Origin: Halomonas sp. UBA3074
GTDB taxonomy: Bacteria; Pseudomonadota; Gammaproteobacteria; Pseudomonadales; Halomonadaceae
Length of the DNA: 64,000 bases
Direction of reading: 5' to 3'
Assembly (NCBI RefSeq): GCF_002366715.1
Contig: NZ_DFBS01000033.1
Coordinates: 62,001 to 126,000, forward strand
Shown here: piece by piece, positions 15,684 through 24,943 of the stretch
How positions within the stretch are numbered: position 1 is the stretch's first letter
Layout of the letters: the number at the start of each line of letters is the position of its first letter
The notes under the pieces: model-generated
The model's input: only the letters and a program-made list of their open reading frames with translations
The model's database searches: none
Told to the model about the DNA's origin: nothing
Program-made: the position numbers and the translations under genes

Positions 15684-16802
15684 TTACCACGGCTTACCCA
15701 GGGCACCGCTATAACGCAACGCTTCACCGACACGGGCTAAGGCGCGTTCGTGAGCGCTTACCGCCGCTGGCCCGCGAGCACAGCTAACGATCACCCAAGG
15801 CCCTTGGGTGATCGTCTCAGCATCGGCACGCTCGGCAATACCGGCATCACAACTGCGCCGCTGCTGGGTGCCCGTTTTATGGGCAAAGCTTACGCCGCTG
15901 CCCAGGCCCGCTTTAAGACGCCGCTTACCGGAACGGGTTCGCTGCATCACCGTTAAAAGCGTTTGTCGCTGCTCGGCGTTTAAGTCATCCACGCCGCCGT
16001 GCAGGCTAGCCAGTAGGTCGCCAAAAGCGTGTAAGGTGCCCACGTTTTCGCCGGTGGCTTCATAGGCATCAAAGGCGTGATCGTAGTCAGGCTGAGTGAA
16101 AGATTCTGTGCTAACACCTAGCGCGCGGGCCAACGCCTGGGTGCGCTGGCTTACCGCATGTTGGCGCAGGGCGATAAAATCCATGCCGCCAAGCGCACGC
16201 GCATCCGGGTGCAGCTCCCCGTAAACGCCTTGGCGAACACCGACCAGTTTTGAGATGGGGCCGATGTCATCGGGGTTGCCACCGCTTGCCGCGATCATCG
16301 TACGCGCGCGCTGATTCACCGCTTCAAGCCCCACCCGATCGATCAACATATCGGTGGCGGTGTTATCGCTAACGGTGATCATCTGCTCCAGCAAGTAACG
16401 AATAGAAATGGGCGTGCCCGGATCATGCCAGTTGGTGGGGCCCGCGCCATCGACAAAGTCACTTTGGGCAAGCGTTAGCCGCTCATCCAGCGTCAGCGTG
16501 CCTGCCTGGCGCGCAGCAAGAACTTGCGCCGCCACCGGTATTTTAATCAGCGAGGCTAAATACCAAGGATCATCGGCGCGCCATGAAAACGCTTCGCCAT
16601 TGGCAAGGTTTTGTACATAAACGCCGAGTTCGCCCTCAAATACCCCTTCGATAGCCTTCAAGCGCGCGGTTAAATCGCCCTGCCAGGCGCTCTTTTTATC
16701 GACTTCGTAATACCAGTTTGTTTCGTACCCATCTGCATGAGCAGAGAACGCTATGAGCAGTGCCACCGCAATAAGAAGCCCACGTTGAATCCAGTGTCGC
16801 AA
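15684..16802 (-). CDS. Exported serine hydrolase, class A beta-lactamase-like
   Basis: Has a signal peptide (RGLLIAVALLIAFSAHA) and the three motifs of the class A fold in order: SxxK as SLIK, SDN in TVSDNTATD, and KTG in AHKTGTQ. The Glu166-x-x-Leu-Asn motif of the omega loop, needed for deacylation by true class A beta-lactamases, is not clearly present. The protein is longer than usual (372 aa), with about 60 extra residues between SDN and KTG. This could be a peptidase or esterase of the serine beta-lactamase-like superfamily rather than an antibiotic-resistance enzyme. It stands alone. Confidence 0.8.
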   Translation of the reverse strand: MRHWIQRGLLIAVALLIAFSAHADGYETNWYYEVDKKSAWQGDLTARLKAIEGVFEGELGVYVQNLANGEAFSWRADDPWYLASLIKIPVAAQVLAARQAGTLTLDERLTLAQSDFVDGAGPTNWHDPGTPISIRYLLEQMITVSDNTATDMLIDRVGLEAVNQRARTMIAASGGNPDDIGPISKLVGVRQGVYGELHPDARALGGMDFIALRQHAVSQRTQALARALGVSTESFTQPDYDHAFDAYEATGENVGTLHAFGDLLASLHGGVDDLNAEQRQTLLTVMQRTRSGKRRLKAGLGSGVSFAHKTGTQQRRSCDAGIAERADAETITQGPWVIVSCARGPAAVSAHERALARVGEALRYSGALGKPW

Positions 16803-16831
16803 ATCGTTACTCCAGCCATTATTAATCGCTT

Positions 16832-17956
16832 TTAGCGGTGGTTAGCCATCCAGCGGGTCAGCCAAATCCACGCCGCAGCGCCAAGTATCAACAGGCCACC
16901 CACGCCCAGCGCCTGTGGATAGGTGTACATTCCCTCGCCTTCCCACAAAAAGCGCAGCACTAAAAAGATCATCACAATATGGAAAATAAAAGCTTTAAGG
17001 GCATCTGAACCGACCATCGTTAGCGGTAAAAGTGCCTTCGCGGCTTTGGCACCCCCGGCTAACGCGAGGGCTAACAGCACCAACGCACCGCCTAAGCTAA
17101 ACAGCATAAACTCAAGCCCTGGCGGATGTTTACCAACATTATTGGCCACGGCGAGCATCGCCGCATTAACATCGCCACTGGCAAATGCCAACGCATAAAA
17201 CCCCGCCACCATTAGCGCCCCCAGAACCAGTAGCGTCAGCACTAAGCGCCGTCGAGAAGTCGGTTCAAAATAGCAGCGAAGTAGCGCTTCACCGATAAGC
17301 AGCCCAACTAGAATCATCGGGGCACGGCTAATCTGCCCCCAGGCATAGTGGTCTTCGTGATCTACCAGTAGCGCTTTGAGAATATCGTTGCCACCAAAGG
17401 TAAGACTCTGCAGCCATATAGTCAGCGCGGTTAATGCGCCAATGGTGGCGATTCGACTCCAGAGCGGTGCCCTCGCCCATAGCGGCAGAATCAATGGCAC
17501 CCATAGCAGCGCAATGGCATAGAACCCTAAGATTTCGACCCAAATGGCAAATCGCCCATACAGCAAGGCATCGACGATGTCGCTGGGGGGATAGAACGGC
17601 AGCATTTCAATGACCAGCAGCGCTTTGTACCAGAACCACACTTCTACAGCGCGTAGCCATAGCTTTAGCCGTCGTTTTGGCCAATCATCGCTCTGGGTAT
17701 GGGAAAGAAATGCAACCGCGAGCGCGATGCCAAAGACCAGGATAAACAGCGATGAGGAGAATTTGGTCAGAAAATGGATTGGCAACATGCCCCAATCCGG
17801 CACGTTACGAATACCGACGAGACCACTGACGGCGTGGCTTACGATCATCAAGCCAATGGCTAGTCCCCGCGCTAAATCAATCGCCTCTATACGGCCTTCC
17901 GCTTTGGGTAGTTGGGGCTTATCTGTCCATTTTACGGGCATCCAATTCAGCGGCAT
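16832..17956 (-). CDS. Multi-pass membrane protein, acyltransferase/DUF1624-like
   Basis: 374-residue protein with about ten hydrophobic helices. The N-terminal RIEAIDLARGLAIGLMIVSHAV motif is the signature of membrane acyltransferases of the acyltransferase-3/heparan-alpha-glucosaminide N-acetyltransferase-like clan (RxxxxDxxRGxxxxxMxxxH). Such proteins transfer acyl groups to sugars at the membrane; the acceptor here is unknown. The ribosome site aagga lies about 7 bases before the ATG. It is on the same strand as the next sugar operon but separated from it by 75 bp. Confidence 0.7.
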   Translation of the reverse strand: MPLNWMPVKWTDKPQLPKAEGRIEAIDLARGLAIGLMIVSHAVSGLVGIRNVPDWGMLPIHFLTKFSSSLFILVFGIALAVAFLSHTQSDDWPKRRLKLWLRAVEVWFWYKALLVIEMLPFYPPSDIVDALLYGRFAIWVEILGFYAIALLWVPLILPLWARAPLWSRIATIGALTALTIWLQSLTFGGNDILKALLVDHEDHYAWGQISRAPMILVGLLIGEALLRCYFEPTSRRRLVLTLLVLGALMVAGFYALAFASGDVNAAMLAVANNVGKHPPGLEFMLFSLGGALVLLALALAGGAKAAKALLPLTMVGSDALKAFIFHIVMIFLVLRFLWEGEGMYTYPQALGVGGLLILGAAAWIWLTRWMANHR

Positions 17957-18031
17957 CGAAACGTCCTTGTAGGGGCAAGGATCAAATCATTACGCAAAAC
18001 GAGGCGTTACACCATAGCCAGCAGACCTCCT

Positions 18032-18802
18032 CTAAGCCCAGCCCGCGTCCACCGCCAGCTCTTGGCCGGTAATGGCCTGGCTTTCGTCGCTGGCTAAAAA
18101 CAGCACCGCGGGGGCAATATGATGGGACTCAAGGCGCATTTTTAGACACTGGCGCTCTTGAATGGTCACTTCATCGTCGGGGCTAATCCATTTTTCGAGC
18201 TGTCGCTGGGTCATTACCGCGCCAGGTACCAGGGTATTAACGCGAATATTGTGCTCGCCCAGATCGCGGGCCAGGCTGCGGGACAAACCGTGTACCGCCG
18301 CTTTGGCCGTTACATAAGCGGGCAAACCACCCAGCGCCATCTGCACGCTAACCGAGCCAAAGTTGATGATCGAACCACCGCCGGCTTTCATCATCTGTTC
18401 AGCGGCCGCTTGAGCGGCAAAGAACATCGGCCGGAGATTGAGCGACATGCGCTCATCCCAGTAGGCAACATCCACATCCCGCCAAGCATGGCGGTCATCG
18501 CTGGCAGCATTATTCACCAGAGCATGGATAGGCCCGACGTTTTGTCCGGTCTCCGCTATCACTTGCTGAAGGCTTGCCACATTGCGAATATCACAGTGGT
18601 GAAAGCGCGGTGCTTCGCCGGTCTCGACGCGGAGCTCTTCGACCAGCGCCTCACTGGCTTCATCGTCGATATCGACAAACACCACCCGGGCGCCCTGATG
18701 ATGAAAGGCGCGGGTAAGCGAAGCCCCGATGCCACTGCCACCGCCGGTAATAAAAGCCACCCGCTGCTCAAGGCTCGCATAGCGCGCTGAAGGTTGGTTC
18801 AT
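18032..18802 (-). CDS. NAD-dependent aldose 1-dehydrogenase, XylB-like SDR
   Basis: Short-chain dehydrogenase with the cofactor motif TGGGSGIG (residues 19-26) and catalytic Ser150, Tyr163 and Lys167. Family-specific stretches match Caulobacter D-xylose dehydrogenase XylB closely: NNAASDDRH, AYWDERMSLNLR, QLEKWISP, QCLKMRL and the C-terminal DAGW. It probably oxidises D-xylose, or a related aldose, to its 1,5-lactone as the first step of the Weimberg pathway. It is the last gene of a six-gene ABC operon under the ROK regulator, so its true substrate may be whatever that transporter carries. Confidence 0.82.
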   Translation of the reverse strand: MNQPSARYASLEQRVAFITGGGSGIGASLTRAFHHQGARVVFVDIDDEASEALVEELRVETGEAPRFHHCDIRNVASLQQVIAETGQNVGPIHALVNNAASDDRHAWRDVDVAYWDERMSLNLRPMFFAAQAAAEQMMKAGGGSIINFGSVSVQMALGGLPAYVTAKAAVHGLSRSLARDLGEHNIRVNTLVPGAVMTQRQLEKWISPDDEVTIQERQCLKMRLESHHIAPAVLFLASDESQAITGQELAVDAGWA

Positions 18803-18844
18803 AGGTGTCTCTCTTCCATTTATTGTTATTGCCGAAGACCGTTT

Positions 18845-20008
18845 CTACATATCCACCCACTGCCCACCGGCAGCGGACGAGGCCAGTGCACGGGTAATGA
18901 ACGTCAAACCATCGACACCATCGGTGACGCCGGGCGTTGGCATTGCCAATGCGTGGGCGCTTTCCCCGCGTTGATGGGCATGTATCTGAACGGCGAAATC
19001 ACGGTAGAGCTGGGCAAAGGCTTCGAGATAACCTTCCGGATGCCCTGGCGGAATACGCGCGGCAGCCAAGGCGGCACCCCCCAGGCCGGGGCCATTGCGA
19101 GTCAATAGCCGCGTGGGCTCACCCAGCGGCGAATGCTCCAACTGATTAGGATTTTCCTGACGCCAGGCAAGGCCACCCTTACTGCCATAAACGCGCAGCT
19201 GCAGGCCGTTTTCGTTACCCGGCGCGACTTGGCTCGACCACAGCATGCCCCGCGCGCCGCCCTTGAAGCGCAGCAGCATATGCACGTTGTCATCCAACGC
19301 TCGCCCTTCGACAAAGGTGTGCATATCGGCGGCGAGTGATTCCAGTTGCAACCCGGTGACATAACGCGCCAGGTGATACGCATGAGTGCCGATATCGCCC
19401 AAACAACCTGCCGGGCCGCTGCGTTTGGGATCGGTGCGCCATTCGGCCTGCTTGACGCCGCTCTCTTCCAAGCGGGTGGAGAGCCAATCTTGCGGGTACT
19501 CCACTTGAACGACGCGGAGATCACCCAGCTCACCGTTGGCCACCATCTCGCGCGCTTGGCGAACCAATGAGTAGCCGGAGTAGTTATGGGTCAAGCCAAA
19601 GAACAATCCCGTCCGTTCCACCAGCTCGGCGAGGGTTTGCGCCTCTTCCAGGGTGATCGTCATCGGCTTGTCGCAGATGACGTGAAAACCCGCTTCCAAA
19701 AAGGTGCGCGCTACGTCGAAGTGCACATGGTTGGGGGTCACAATGGCGACCACGTCAATACCATCTGATCGCTTACGCTCCGCTTCGGCCATGGTTTGGT
19801 AGTCGGGATAAGCGCGATCTGCGGCCACGTGCAGTTCTGCGGCCGCGGCCCGGCTGCGCTCGGGGTCAGAAGCAAAGGCCCCAGCCACCAACTCATAGTG
19901 ATCATCCAGCCGGGCGGCGATGCGGTGCACCCCGCCGATAAACGCTCCCTGGCCACCGCCGACCATGCCCAGGCGCAGCCGACGCGGCGTGTAGTGTTGA
20001 GTACTCAT
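18845..20008 (-). CDS. Gfo/Idh/MocA-family oxidoreductase
   Basis: NAD(P)-dependent sugar or inositol dehydrogenase of 387 aa. The N-terminal Rossmann motif is GMVGGGQGAFIGGVH, followed by the family EKP-like box as CDKPMT, and CLGDIGTHAYHLARYVTG in the catalytic domain with the conserved D-x-x-x-H pattern. It resembles the 3-dehydrogenases of 3-keto-glycoside pathways and inositol dehydrogenases. It sits between an isomerase-fold gene and a XylB-like dehydrogenase in one operon, so it likely oxidises the imported sugar or polyol. Exact substrate unknown. Confidence 0.82.
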   Translation of the reverse strand: MSTQHYTPRRLRLGMVGGGQGAFIGGVHRIAARLDDHYELVAGAFASDPERSRAAAAELHVAADRAYPDYQTMAEAERKRSDGIDVVAIVTPNHVHFDVARTFLEAGFHVICDKPMTITLEEAQTLAELVERTGLFFGLTHNYSGYSLVRQAREMVANGELGDLRVVQVEYPQDWLSTRLEESGVKQAEWRTDPKRSGPAGCLGDIGTHAYHLARYVTGLQLESLAADMHTFVEGRALDDNVHMLLRFKGGARGMLWSSQVAPGNENGLQLRVYGSKGGLAWRQENPNQLEHSPLGEPTRLLTRNGPGLGGAALAAARIPPGHPEGYLEAFAQLYRDFAVQIHAHQRGESAHALAMPTPGVTDGVDGLTFITRALASSAAGGQWVDM

Positions 20009-20066
20009 GTCGTGTTGCCCTCCGCTGTCGTTGAATTAATGGGGTTGAGTTAATTGAGACACGTTA

Positions 20067-21119
20067 TTAAAGACCGAGGATGCGCCGATTGGCGGCTTGG
20101 TCGGAGCCGCCGTCAGCGAAGTCATCGAACGCCCGCTCGGTGACCTGAATAATGTGGTCGCGAATAAAGATTGCGCCTTCCCGGGCACCGACTTCCGGAT
20201 GCTTCAGGCAACACTCCCACTCCAGCACCGCCCAGCCGTGGTAGTCGTTGGCCGCCATCCACGAGAAGATCGACTTGAAGTCAATTTGACCATCACCCAG
20301 GGAGCGGAAGCGCCCTGCGCGCTCCGTCCACGACTGGTAGCCGGAGTAGACGCCCTGCTTGGGGCTGGGGTTAAACTCGGCGTCTTTAACGTGAAACATC
20401 TGAATATGGTCTCGATATACATCCAAAAAGCCGCGGTAGTCGAGCTGTTGCAGGATTAAGTGGCTGGGGTCGTAAAGGATGTGACAGCGCGGGTGGTTAC
20501 CAACCCGTTCGAGGAACATCTCAAAGGTAATGCCGTCGTGCAGGTCTTCGCCGGGATGAATCTCGTAGCAAAGGTTCACCCCTGCCTCGTCAAAGGCGTC
20601 CAGAATCGGGCGCCAGCGCTTTGCCAGCTCATCGAACGCGGTTTCAATCAATCCTGCCGGGCGCTGGGGCCAGGGGTAGACGTAGGGCCACGCCAGCGAG
20701 CCCGAAAAGGTGCCGTGGTCGGTTAAACCAAGGTTTTGCGACGCCTTGGCGGCTAGCTTTAGCTGTTCGACGGCCCACGCCTGGCGCGCTTTGGGATTAC
20801 CGCGCACTTCGGGTACCGCAAAGCCATCGAACATCTCATCATAAGCGGGATGCACCGCCACTAACTGGCCCTGAAGGTGGGTAGAGAGTTCGGTGAGTGC
20901 TAAGCCGTGCTGGGCCAGAGTGCCTATCAACTCATCACAGTAAGTGCGGCTCTCGGCAGCGCGTTTTACATCGAATAGGCGGGCATCCCAACTGGGAATC
21001 TGTACGCCCTGATAACCCAGCCCCGCTGCCCAGCCAGCAATGCTATCCAGGCTATTAAAAGGAGCTTCGTCACCGGCGAACTGGGCGAGAAAGAGCGCAG
21101 GCCCTTTGATTGTTTTCAT
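20067..21119 (-). CDS. Sugar phosphate isomerase/epimerase-like TIM-barrel protein
   Basis: Xylose isomerase-like TIM barrel (AP-endonuclease-2 fold) of 350 aa. Candidate metal ligands are Glu in CYEIHPGEDLHDG, Asp and His in LYDPSHL, His in MFHVKD and Glu in VLEWECC. Relatives include inosose dehydratase/isomerase and 3-keto-sugar isomerases or lyases. It usually travels with a Gfo/Idh/MocA dehydrogenase and a ribose-type ABC transporter, as here. The reaction is not known. It follows the binding-protein gene after a strong stem-loop. Confidence 0.82.
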   Translation of the reverse strand: MKTIKGPALFLAQFAGDEAPFNSLDSIAGWAAGLGYQGVQIPSWDARLFDVKRAAESRTYCDELIGTLAQHGLALTELSTHLQGQLVAVHPAYDEMFDGFAVPEVRGNPKARQAWAVEQLKLAAKASQNLGLTDHGTFSGSLAWPYVYPWPQRPAGLIETAFDELAKRWRPILDAFDEAGVNLCYEIHPGEDLHDGITFEMFLERVGNHPRCHILYDPSHLILQQLDYRGFLDVYRDHIQMFHVKDAEFNPSPKQGVYSGYQSWTERAGRFRSLGDGQIDFKSIFSWMAANDYHGWAVLEWECCLKHPEVGAREGAIFIRDHIIQVTERAFDDFADGGSDQAANRRILGL

Positions 21120-21157
21120 AGGACTCTCTCAATATCGTTTGGATTAAGTGAGCAGAT

Positions 21158-21193
21158 AGGCGCGGGTGGGGTTGGTGCTTTTCACCCGCGCCT
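21158..21193 (-). other. Intercistronic stem-loop after the binding-protein gene
   Basis: Perfect 11-bp stem (aggcgcgggtg and cacccgcgcct) with a 14-base loop between the solute-binding-protein gene and the downstream enzyme genes. No T run on the minus strand, so it is more likely to stabilise the upstream mRNA or reduce read-through than to end transcription. Confidence 0.6.
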
Positions 21194-21209
21194 TTTGGTC
21201 ATACCGTGA

Positions 21210-22175
21210 TCAGAACGGCGAGTCAGGGAAGTAGTACTGCTCGGCGTTCTCCTGGGTAATCAGCGGCGAGCCTAGAATGTACTCACCCAGTACCGGGCCA
21301 TTGGAGACAAAGTGCTGAACGGTCAGATCCATGGCGGTGGCGATCATGGCAGGCGGATAGAGCACATCCACCGGCACCAGCTCATCACCGTCCATGACTC
21401 GCTTGATGATGTCTTTCATGCCCGCGCCGCCGACGATAAACAGCTCGTCTTCGCGATCCGCTTGGCGTACCGCTTCAATGACGCCGAGAGCGATATCGTC
21501 ATCCTGCGCCCAAACGGCATCGATGTTCTCGAAACGTGCTAAATAGTCCTGCATGACTTCGAAACCATCATCACGATTCCAGTTGGCATGCTGCATATCA
21601 AGAATGTTGACCTCGGAGCCTTCAATCGCCTCTTGGAAGCCTTGCACCCGCTCGTCGTCGATCACCGTGGGAATGCCGCGCAGCACCACAATGTCGCCCT
21701 GATCATCAAGTCGCTCGCGGATGTACTCGCCGGAAACGCGGCCTAACTCATGGTTGTTGCCCGCGACATAGAGATCCTGGATCCCCTCTTCTGTCAGGCC
21801 ACGATCTACCACGGTCACGAACACGCCGGACTCTTTAACCCGACGCACCGGATCGGTCAGCGGGCCAGACTCGAACGGCAGCACCACCAGCGCGTCGATG
21901 TTGCGCAGCGATACCAAGTCCTCTAGGTCATTGGCCTGCTCCCCCGCGGTGCCCGCCGTGGAGATAGTGATCTCGATATCCGGATAGAGCGCCTCAAGGC
22001 GCTTTTTGGCTTCTTCGGCATGGTAGTTAACGCCCCCCGTCCAACCATGGGTGGCGGCAGGGATGGATACACCGATAGTGTACTCCTGAGCAACGGCGGC
22101 GCCGGAAAGGCCTATTGCTGAAGTGAGTGCGGCGGTAGTGATGCAGGCCTTCACTGTTGTTTTAATGGTTCGCAT
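21210..22175 (-). CDS. Ribose-type ABC transporter sugar-binding protein
   Basis: Periplasmic type I binding protein (Peripla_BP_4 type) of 321 aa. A signal peptide (ACITTAALTSAIGLSGAAVA) precedes YTIGVSIPAATHGWTGG, which carries the conserved aromatic of the ligand cleft, and WAQDDDIALG is the hinge-region motif of sugar-binding proteins. It delivers a sugar or polyol to the permease and ATPase encoded just upstream. The relationship is to RbsB/YtfQ-like proteins rather than to XylF or AraF, and the ligand cannot be read from the sequence. Confidence 0.88.
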   Translation of the reverse strand: MRTIKTTVKACITTAALTSAIGLSGAAVAQEYTIGVSIPAATHGWTGGVNYHAEEAKKRLEALYPDIEITISTAGTAGEQANDLEDLVSLRNIDALVVLPFESGPLTDPVRRVKESGVFVTVVDRGLTEEGIQDLYVAGNNHELGRVSGEYIRERLDDQGDIVVLRGIPTVIDDERVQGFQEAIEGSEVNILDMQHANWNRDDGFEVMQDYLARFENIDAVWAQDDDIALGVIEAVRQADREDELFIVGGAGMKDIIKRVMDGDELVPVDVLYPPAMIATAMDLTVQHFVSNGPVLGEYILGSPLITQENAEQYYFPDSPF

Positions 22176-22250
22176 GGTGATGCTCCTTTCGTGTTTGTAT
22201 TTGTTATGTTTCGCTGCTTGTCGTTGATGTTGCGCTGTTAGCGAGTGAGT

Positions 22251-23288
22251 TTATGGTCCTGTTTTCCTCCACGAGGCACGCTGCAGATAAACCGCCACAA
22301 TGATGATAATCCCCTGCACCGTGCCGTTGAGATAGTTGGAAATGGCGTCGGTCAAATTGAGAATATTGCCAATCATGGTGAGCATGATGGCGCCCACCAC
22401 CGTGCCCCAAATGCGCCCATGCCCACCTTTCAGCATGGTACCGCCAATAATCACCGCGGCAATCGCTTCAAGCTCCCAGAGCACCCCGGTAGCCCCCGAG
22501 GCAGAACCCAAACGCGGCACATAAATAATCGTTGCCAGCGCCACACAAACGCCTTGCAGCATGTAGGTCAGGGTTTTCACGCGATCCACATGAATGGCAC
22601 TGTATTCGGCGACCTTTTCATTAGAGCCGATGGCAAAGCAGTAGCGCCCAAAGCGCGTGTAATTGAGCAAGATGTAGCCGATGACGGCCACTGCTAAAAA
22701 TACCCACACAGGTATGGTGATGCCCAAAAAGCTGCCGTAGTACACCGGCCGGTAGATATCGCGCACGGCCCAATCCAGCGTCAGCGTTCCGCCATCAGAA
22801 AGGTAGGTCACCAGCGAACGGTAAATCCCCATGGTGCCAAGAGTGACAATAAACGCTTCGATCTTGCCTTTCGTCGTCACGATGCCGTTGATAAAGCCGG
22901 CGCAAATCCCCAGCAACAACGAAGCGCCAATACCCAGCAGTATGGTGGTCCACCCCGCACCGAACTGCTCGACGAGGCTATTCATTAAAATAATCATCAC
23001 CCCGGCAATAAAGGCCGCCATGGCCCCCACCGAAAGATCCAGCCCACCGGCGGTAATCACGAAGGTGGCGCCGATGGCGATAATGCCGATAAAAGCACTC
23101 CGGGTGAGCATGTTCGAAAGGTTATCCAGCCCCAGAAACACCGGGTTAATCAGCACGCCGAGTAGCCCTAAAGCCACCAGCGCCACAAACGGTCCCCAGG
23201 TTTTCAGGTCAATCGCGAAGCCTTTTTGAGTAATCATTTTATTCGCTGCTTTATTAGTCGTTTTGTTATTAGCCATGACGCTGCTCAT
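22251..23288 (-). CDS. Ribose-type ABC transporter permease
   Basis: RbsC-family inner-membrane permease of 345 aa with about eight to ten helices. The family motif is VGAMAAFIAGVM, and the conserved late segment AIAAVIIGGTMLKGGHGRIWGTVVGA contacts the ATPase. The start overlaps the ATPase gene by 20 bp; the ATG at 23288 has agggg about 4 bases upstream. The residues before about 20 are Asn/Lys-rich and cytoplasmic. It works with the binding protein and ATPase on either side. Confidence 0.9.
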   Translation of the reverse strand: MSSVMANNKTTNKAANKMITQKGFAIDLKTWGPFVALVALGLLGVLINPVFLGLDNLSNMLTRSAFIGIIAIGATFVITAGGLDLSVGAMAAFIAGVMIILMNSLVEQFGAGWTTILLGIGASLLLGICAGFINGIVTTKGKIEAFIVTLGTMGIYRSLVTYLSDGGTLTLDWAVRDIYRPVYYGSFLGITIPVWVFLAVAVIGYILLNYTRFGRYCFAIGSNEKVAEYSAIHVDRVKTLTYMLQGVCVALATIIYVPRLGSASGATGVLWELEAIAAVIIGGTMLKGGHGRIWGTVVGAIMLTMIGNILNLTDAISNYLNGTVQGIIIIVAVYLQRASWRKTGP

Positions 23289-24780
23289 CGACCCCTACTC
23301 CTTTAATACCGGATGCGTACTGCATAATTTTTTCTTCATTAATTTGTTCGCCTTCAAGTACGCCAGTGAGCACACCAGCACACATCACCGCTACTCGGTG
23401 GGATAGCCCAATCAGCTCGCCCATCTCCGACGAAATCAGAATCACCGAGCAGCCTGAATCCGTTAGCTCGCGGATAAAGTGATAAATCTGGTGCTTAGTG
23501 CCCACATCGATGCCCCGCGTCGGCTCATTGATAATCACGATTTCGGGATCGATGGACATCACTTTGGCGAGTAGCAGCTTCTGCTGGTTGCCACCGGAGA
23601 GTTCAGCGGCGGTGCGTGCAGCGGTGCGCAGCCGGATATCGAAGCGCTCAACCGCCTGTTGAAAGGCTTGCTCTTCAAGGCGGCGATCAATCAGCGGGTG
23701 GCAATGAGCGCGCATGTTAAGCAAGGTAACGTTGGAGCGCAGATCCATATTGAGCACTAAGCCTTTGCCCTTGCGATCCTCGGTGAGATAGGCAATGCGC
23801 TGGTGCACCGCATCACGCAGGTGGCGTATGACCACCGGCTGGCCGTTGCGCAGCACCTGCCCAGTGCTTTTGCGGCGCAAACCCAGCACCGCTTCAATCA
23901 ATGCGGTGCGCCCGGCCCCCACGATGCCGCCAAACCCCATCACCTCGCCCCGGCGCAGGGTAAAGCTGGCCTGTTTCACGGCGCCGGGCACCACCATGTC
24001 GCGCACTTCCAATACCACCGGCGCATCGTCAGGAAGGCGGGTACGCGGCGGGTACATTTCAGTGATCTCACGCCCCACCATCAACCGCGCCAACTCCTCT
24101 TTGCTGCGCCCAGCCATGGGGCCGCTGTCCACCAAATGGCCATCACGCAACACTGTCACGTGGTCGGCAATCTGTTCAATTTCACGCAACTTGTGGGAGA
24201 TATACAGAATGGCCACACCTCGCTGGCGCAGGCGGTCGATCAGCGCAAACAGCACCTTGACTTCGTTTTCAGTCAACGTGGCGGTGGGTTCGTCCATGAT
24301 CAGCACGCGCACATCCCGGGTGATCGCCTTGGCGATTTCCACCATCTGCTGGTCTGAGGTGCTGAGGTCTTTCACACGGGCGCGTGGATCGACATGCGTT
24401 TCAAGCTCCGTCAGCGCCGCCCGGCTACGTTCGCGCATGGCGCGTCGGTCTAAAAACAGTCCCCGGCGCAGTTCGCGACCCAGAAAGATGTTCTCTTCCA
24501 CGCTGAGCTGTTCCGCCAGTGCCAGTTCCTGGTGAATCATCACCACACCGTCGGCTTCCGCCTCACCACTGGAGCGGTAATGCCGTTGGCGGCCGTCCAC
24601 CAACACGTCACCAGATGTCGCGTTAAGGTAGCCGGCCAGAATTTTGACCAGCGTCGATTTTCCCGCGCCGTTCTCACCCAACAGGGCATGCACTTCACCT
24701 GCTTGAAGGTCGAGATCAACGTCGAATAAGACCTGGTTTTCGCCAAACGAGCGGCAGAGTTTGCGCGCTGATAAGAGCAT
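23269..24780 (-). CDS. Ribose-type ABC transporter ATPase (two ATP-binding domains)
   Basis: Fused double ATPase of the RbsA/XylG/MglA group. The first domain has Walker A GENGAGKS and Walker B VLIMDEPTATL. The second has a degenerate Walker A (GIVGAGRT), as is normal in this group, with signature LSGGNQQK and INEPTRGIDVG. The start at 24780 (MLLSARKL, 503 aa) is preferred to the upstream GTG/ATG frame because it matches the family N-terminus and follows aggtgg. First gene of the operon, divergent from the ROK regulator. Confidence 0.9.
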   Translation of the reverse strand: MLLSARKLCRSFGENQVLFDVDLDLQAGEVHALLGENGAGKSTLVKILAGYLNATSGDVLVDGRQRHYRSSGEAEADGVVMIHQELALAEQLSVEENIFLGRELRRGLFLDRRAMRERSRAALTELETHVDPRARVKDLSTSDQQMVEIAKAITRDVRVLIMDEPTATLTENEVKVLFALIDRLRQRGVAILYISHKLREIEQIADHVTVLRDGHLVDSGPMAGRSKEELARLMVGREITEMYPPRTRLPDDAPVVLEVRDMVVPGAVKQASFTLRRGEVMGFGGIVGAGRTALIEAVLGLRRKSTGQVLRNGQPVVIRHLRDAVHQRIAYLTEDRKGKGLVLNMDLRSNVTLLNMRAHCHPLIDRRLEEQAFQQAVERFDIRLRTAARTAAELSGGNQQKLLLAKVMSIDPEIVIINEPTRGIDVGTKHQIYHFIRELTDSGCSVILISSEMGELIGLSHRVAVMCAGVLTGVLEGEQINEEKIMQYASGIKGVGVDEQRHG

Positions 24781-24852
24781 TAAGCCACCTGTCGTTACTG
24801 TTGTTATTATGCGTTTAAGGTTTACCACTATTATTTATATGCCGTGCGATGC

Positions 24853-24883
24853 TTTATTTACTTTAGGTGCTAAAATAAATAAA
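24853..24883. promoter_or_regulatory. 31-bp near-perfect palindrome, candidate ROK operator
   Basis: Arms of 15 bases around a central T match at 13 of 15 positions: an outer TTTATTTA/TAAATAAA pair and an inner TTTA/TAAA pair around ggtgc. It sits in the 163-bp divergent gap between the ABC operon and the ROK gene, so one bound regulator could control both. NagC/Mlc/XylR relatives bind AT-rich palindromes of similar length. Confidence 0.7.
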
Positions 24884-24943
24884 CGCATATGCAACTTAGG
24901 TCGCATTTAGCGATTTTTCACCTCAAACAATAACGGCATTTTT

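Noticed and set aside
9813..16802. Beta-lactamase resistance genes
   Set aside because: Both hydrolases lack part of the canonical beta-lactamase motif set, so a resistance role is not supported.
23795..24535. 246-aa plus-strand frame opposite the ABC ATPase
   Set aside because: High-GC shadow; the opposite strand encodes a clear ATPase with all motifs.
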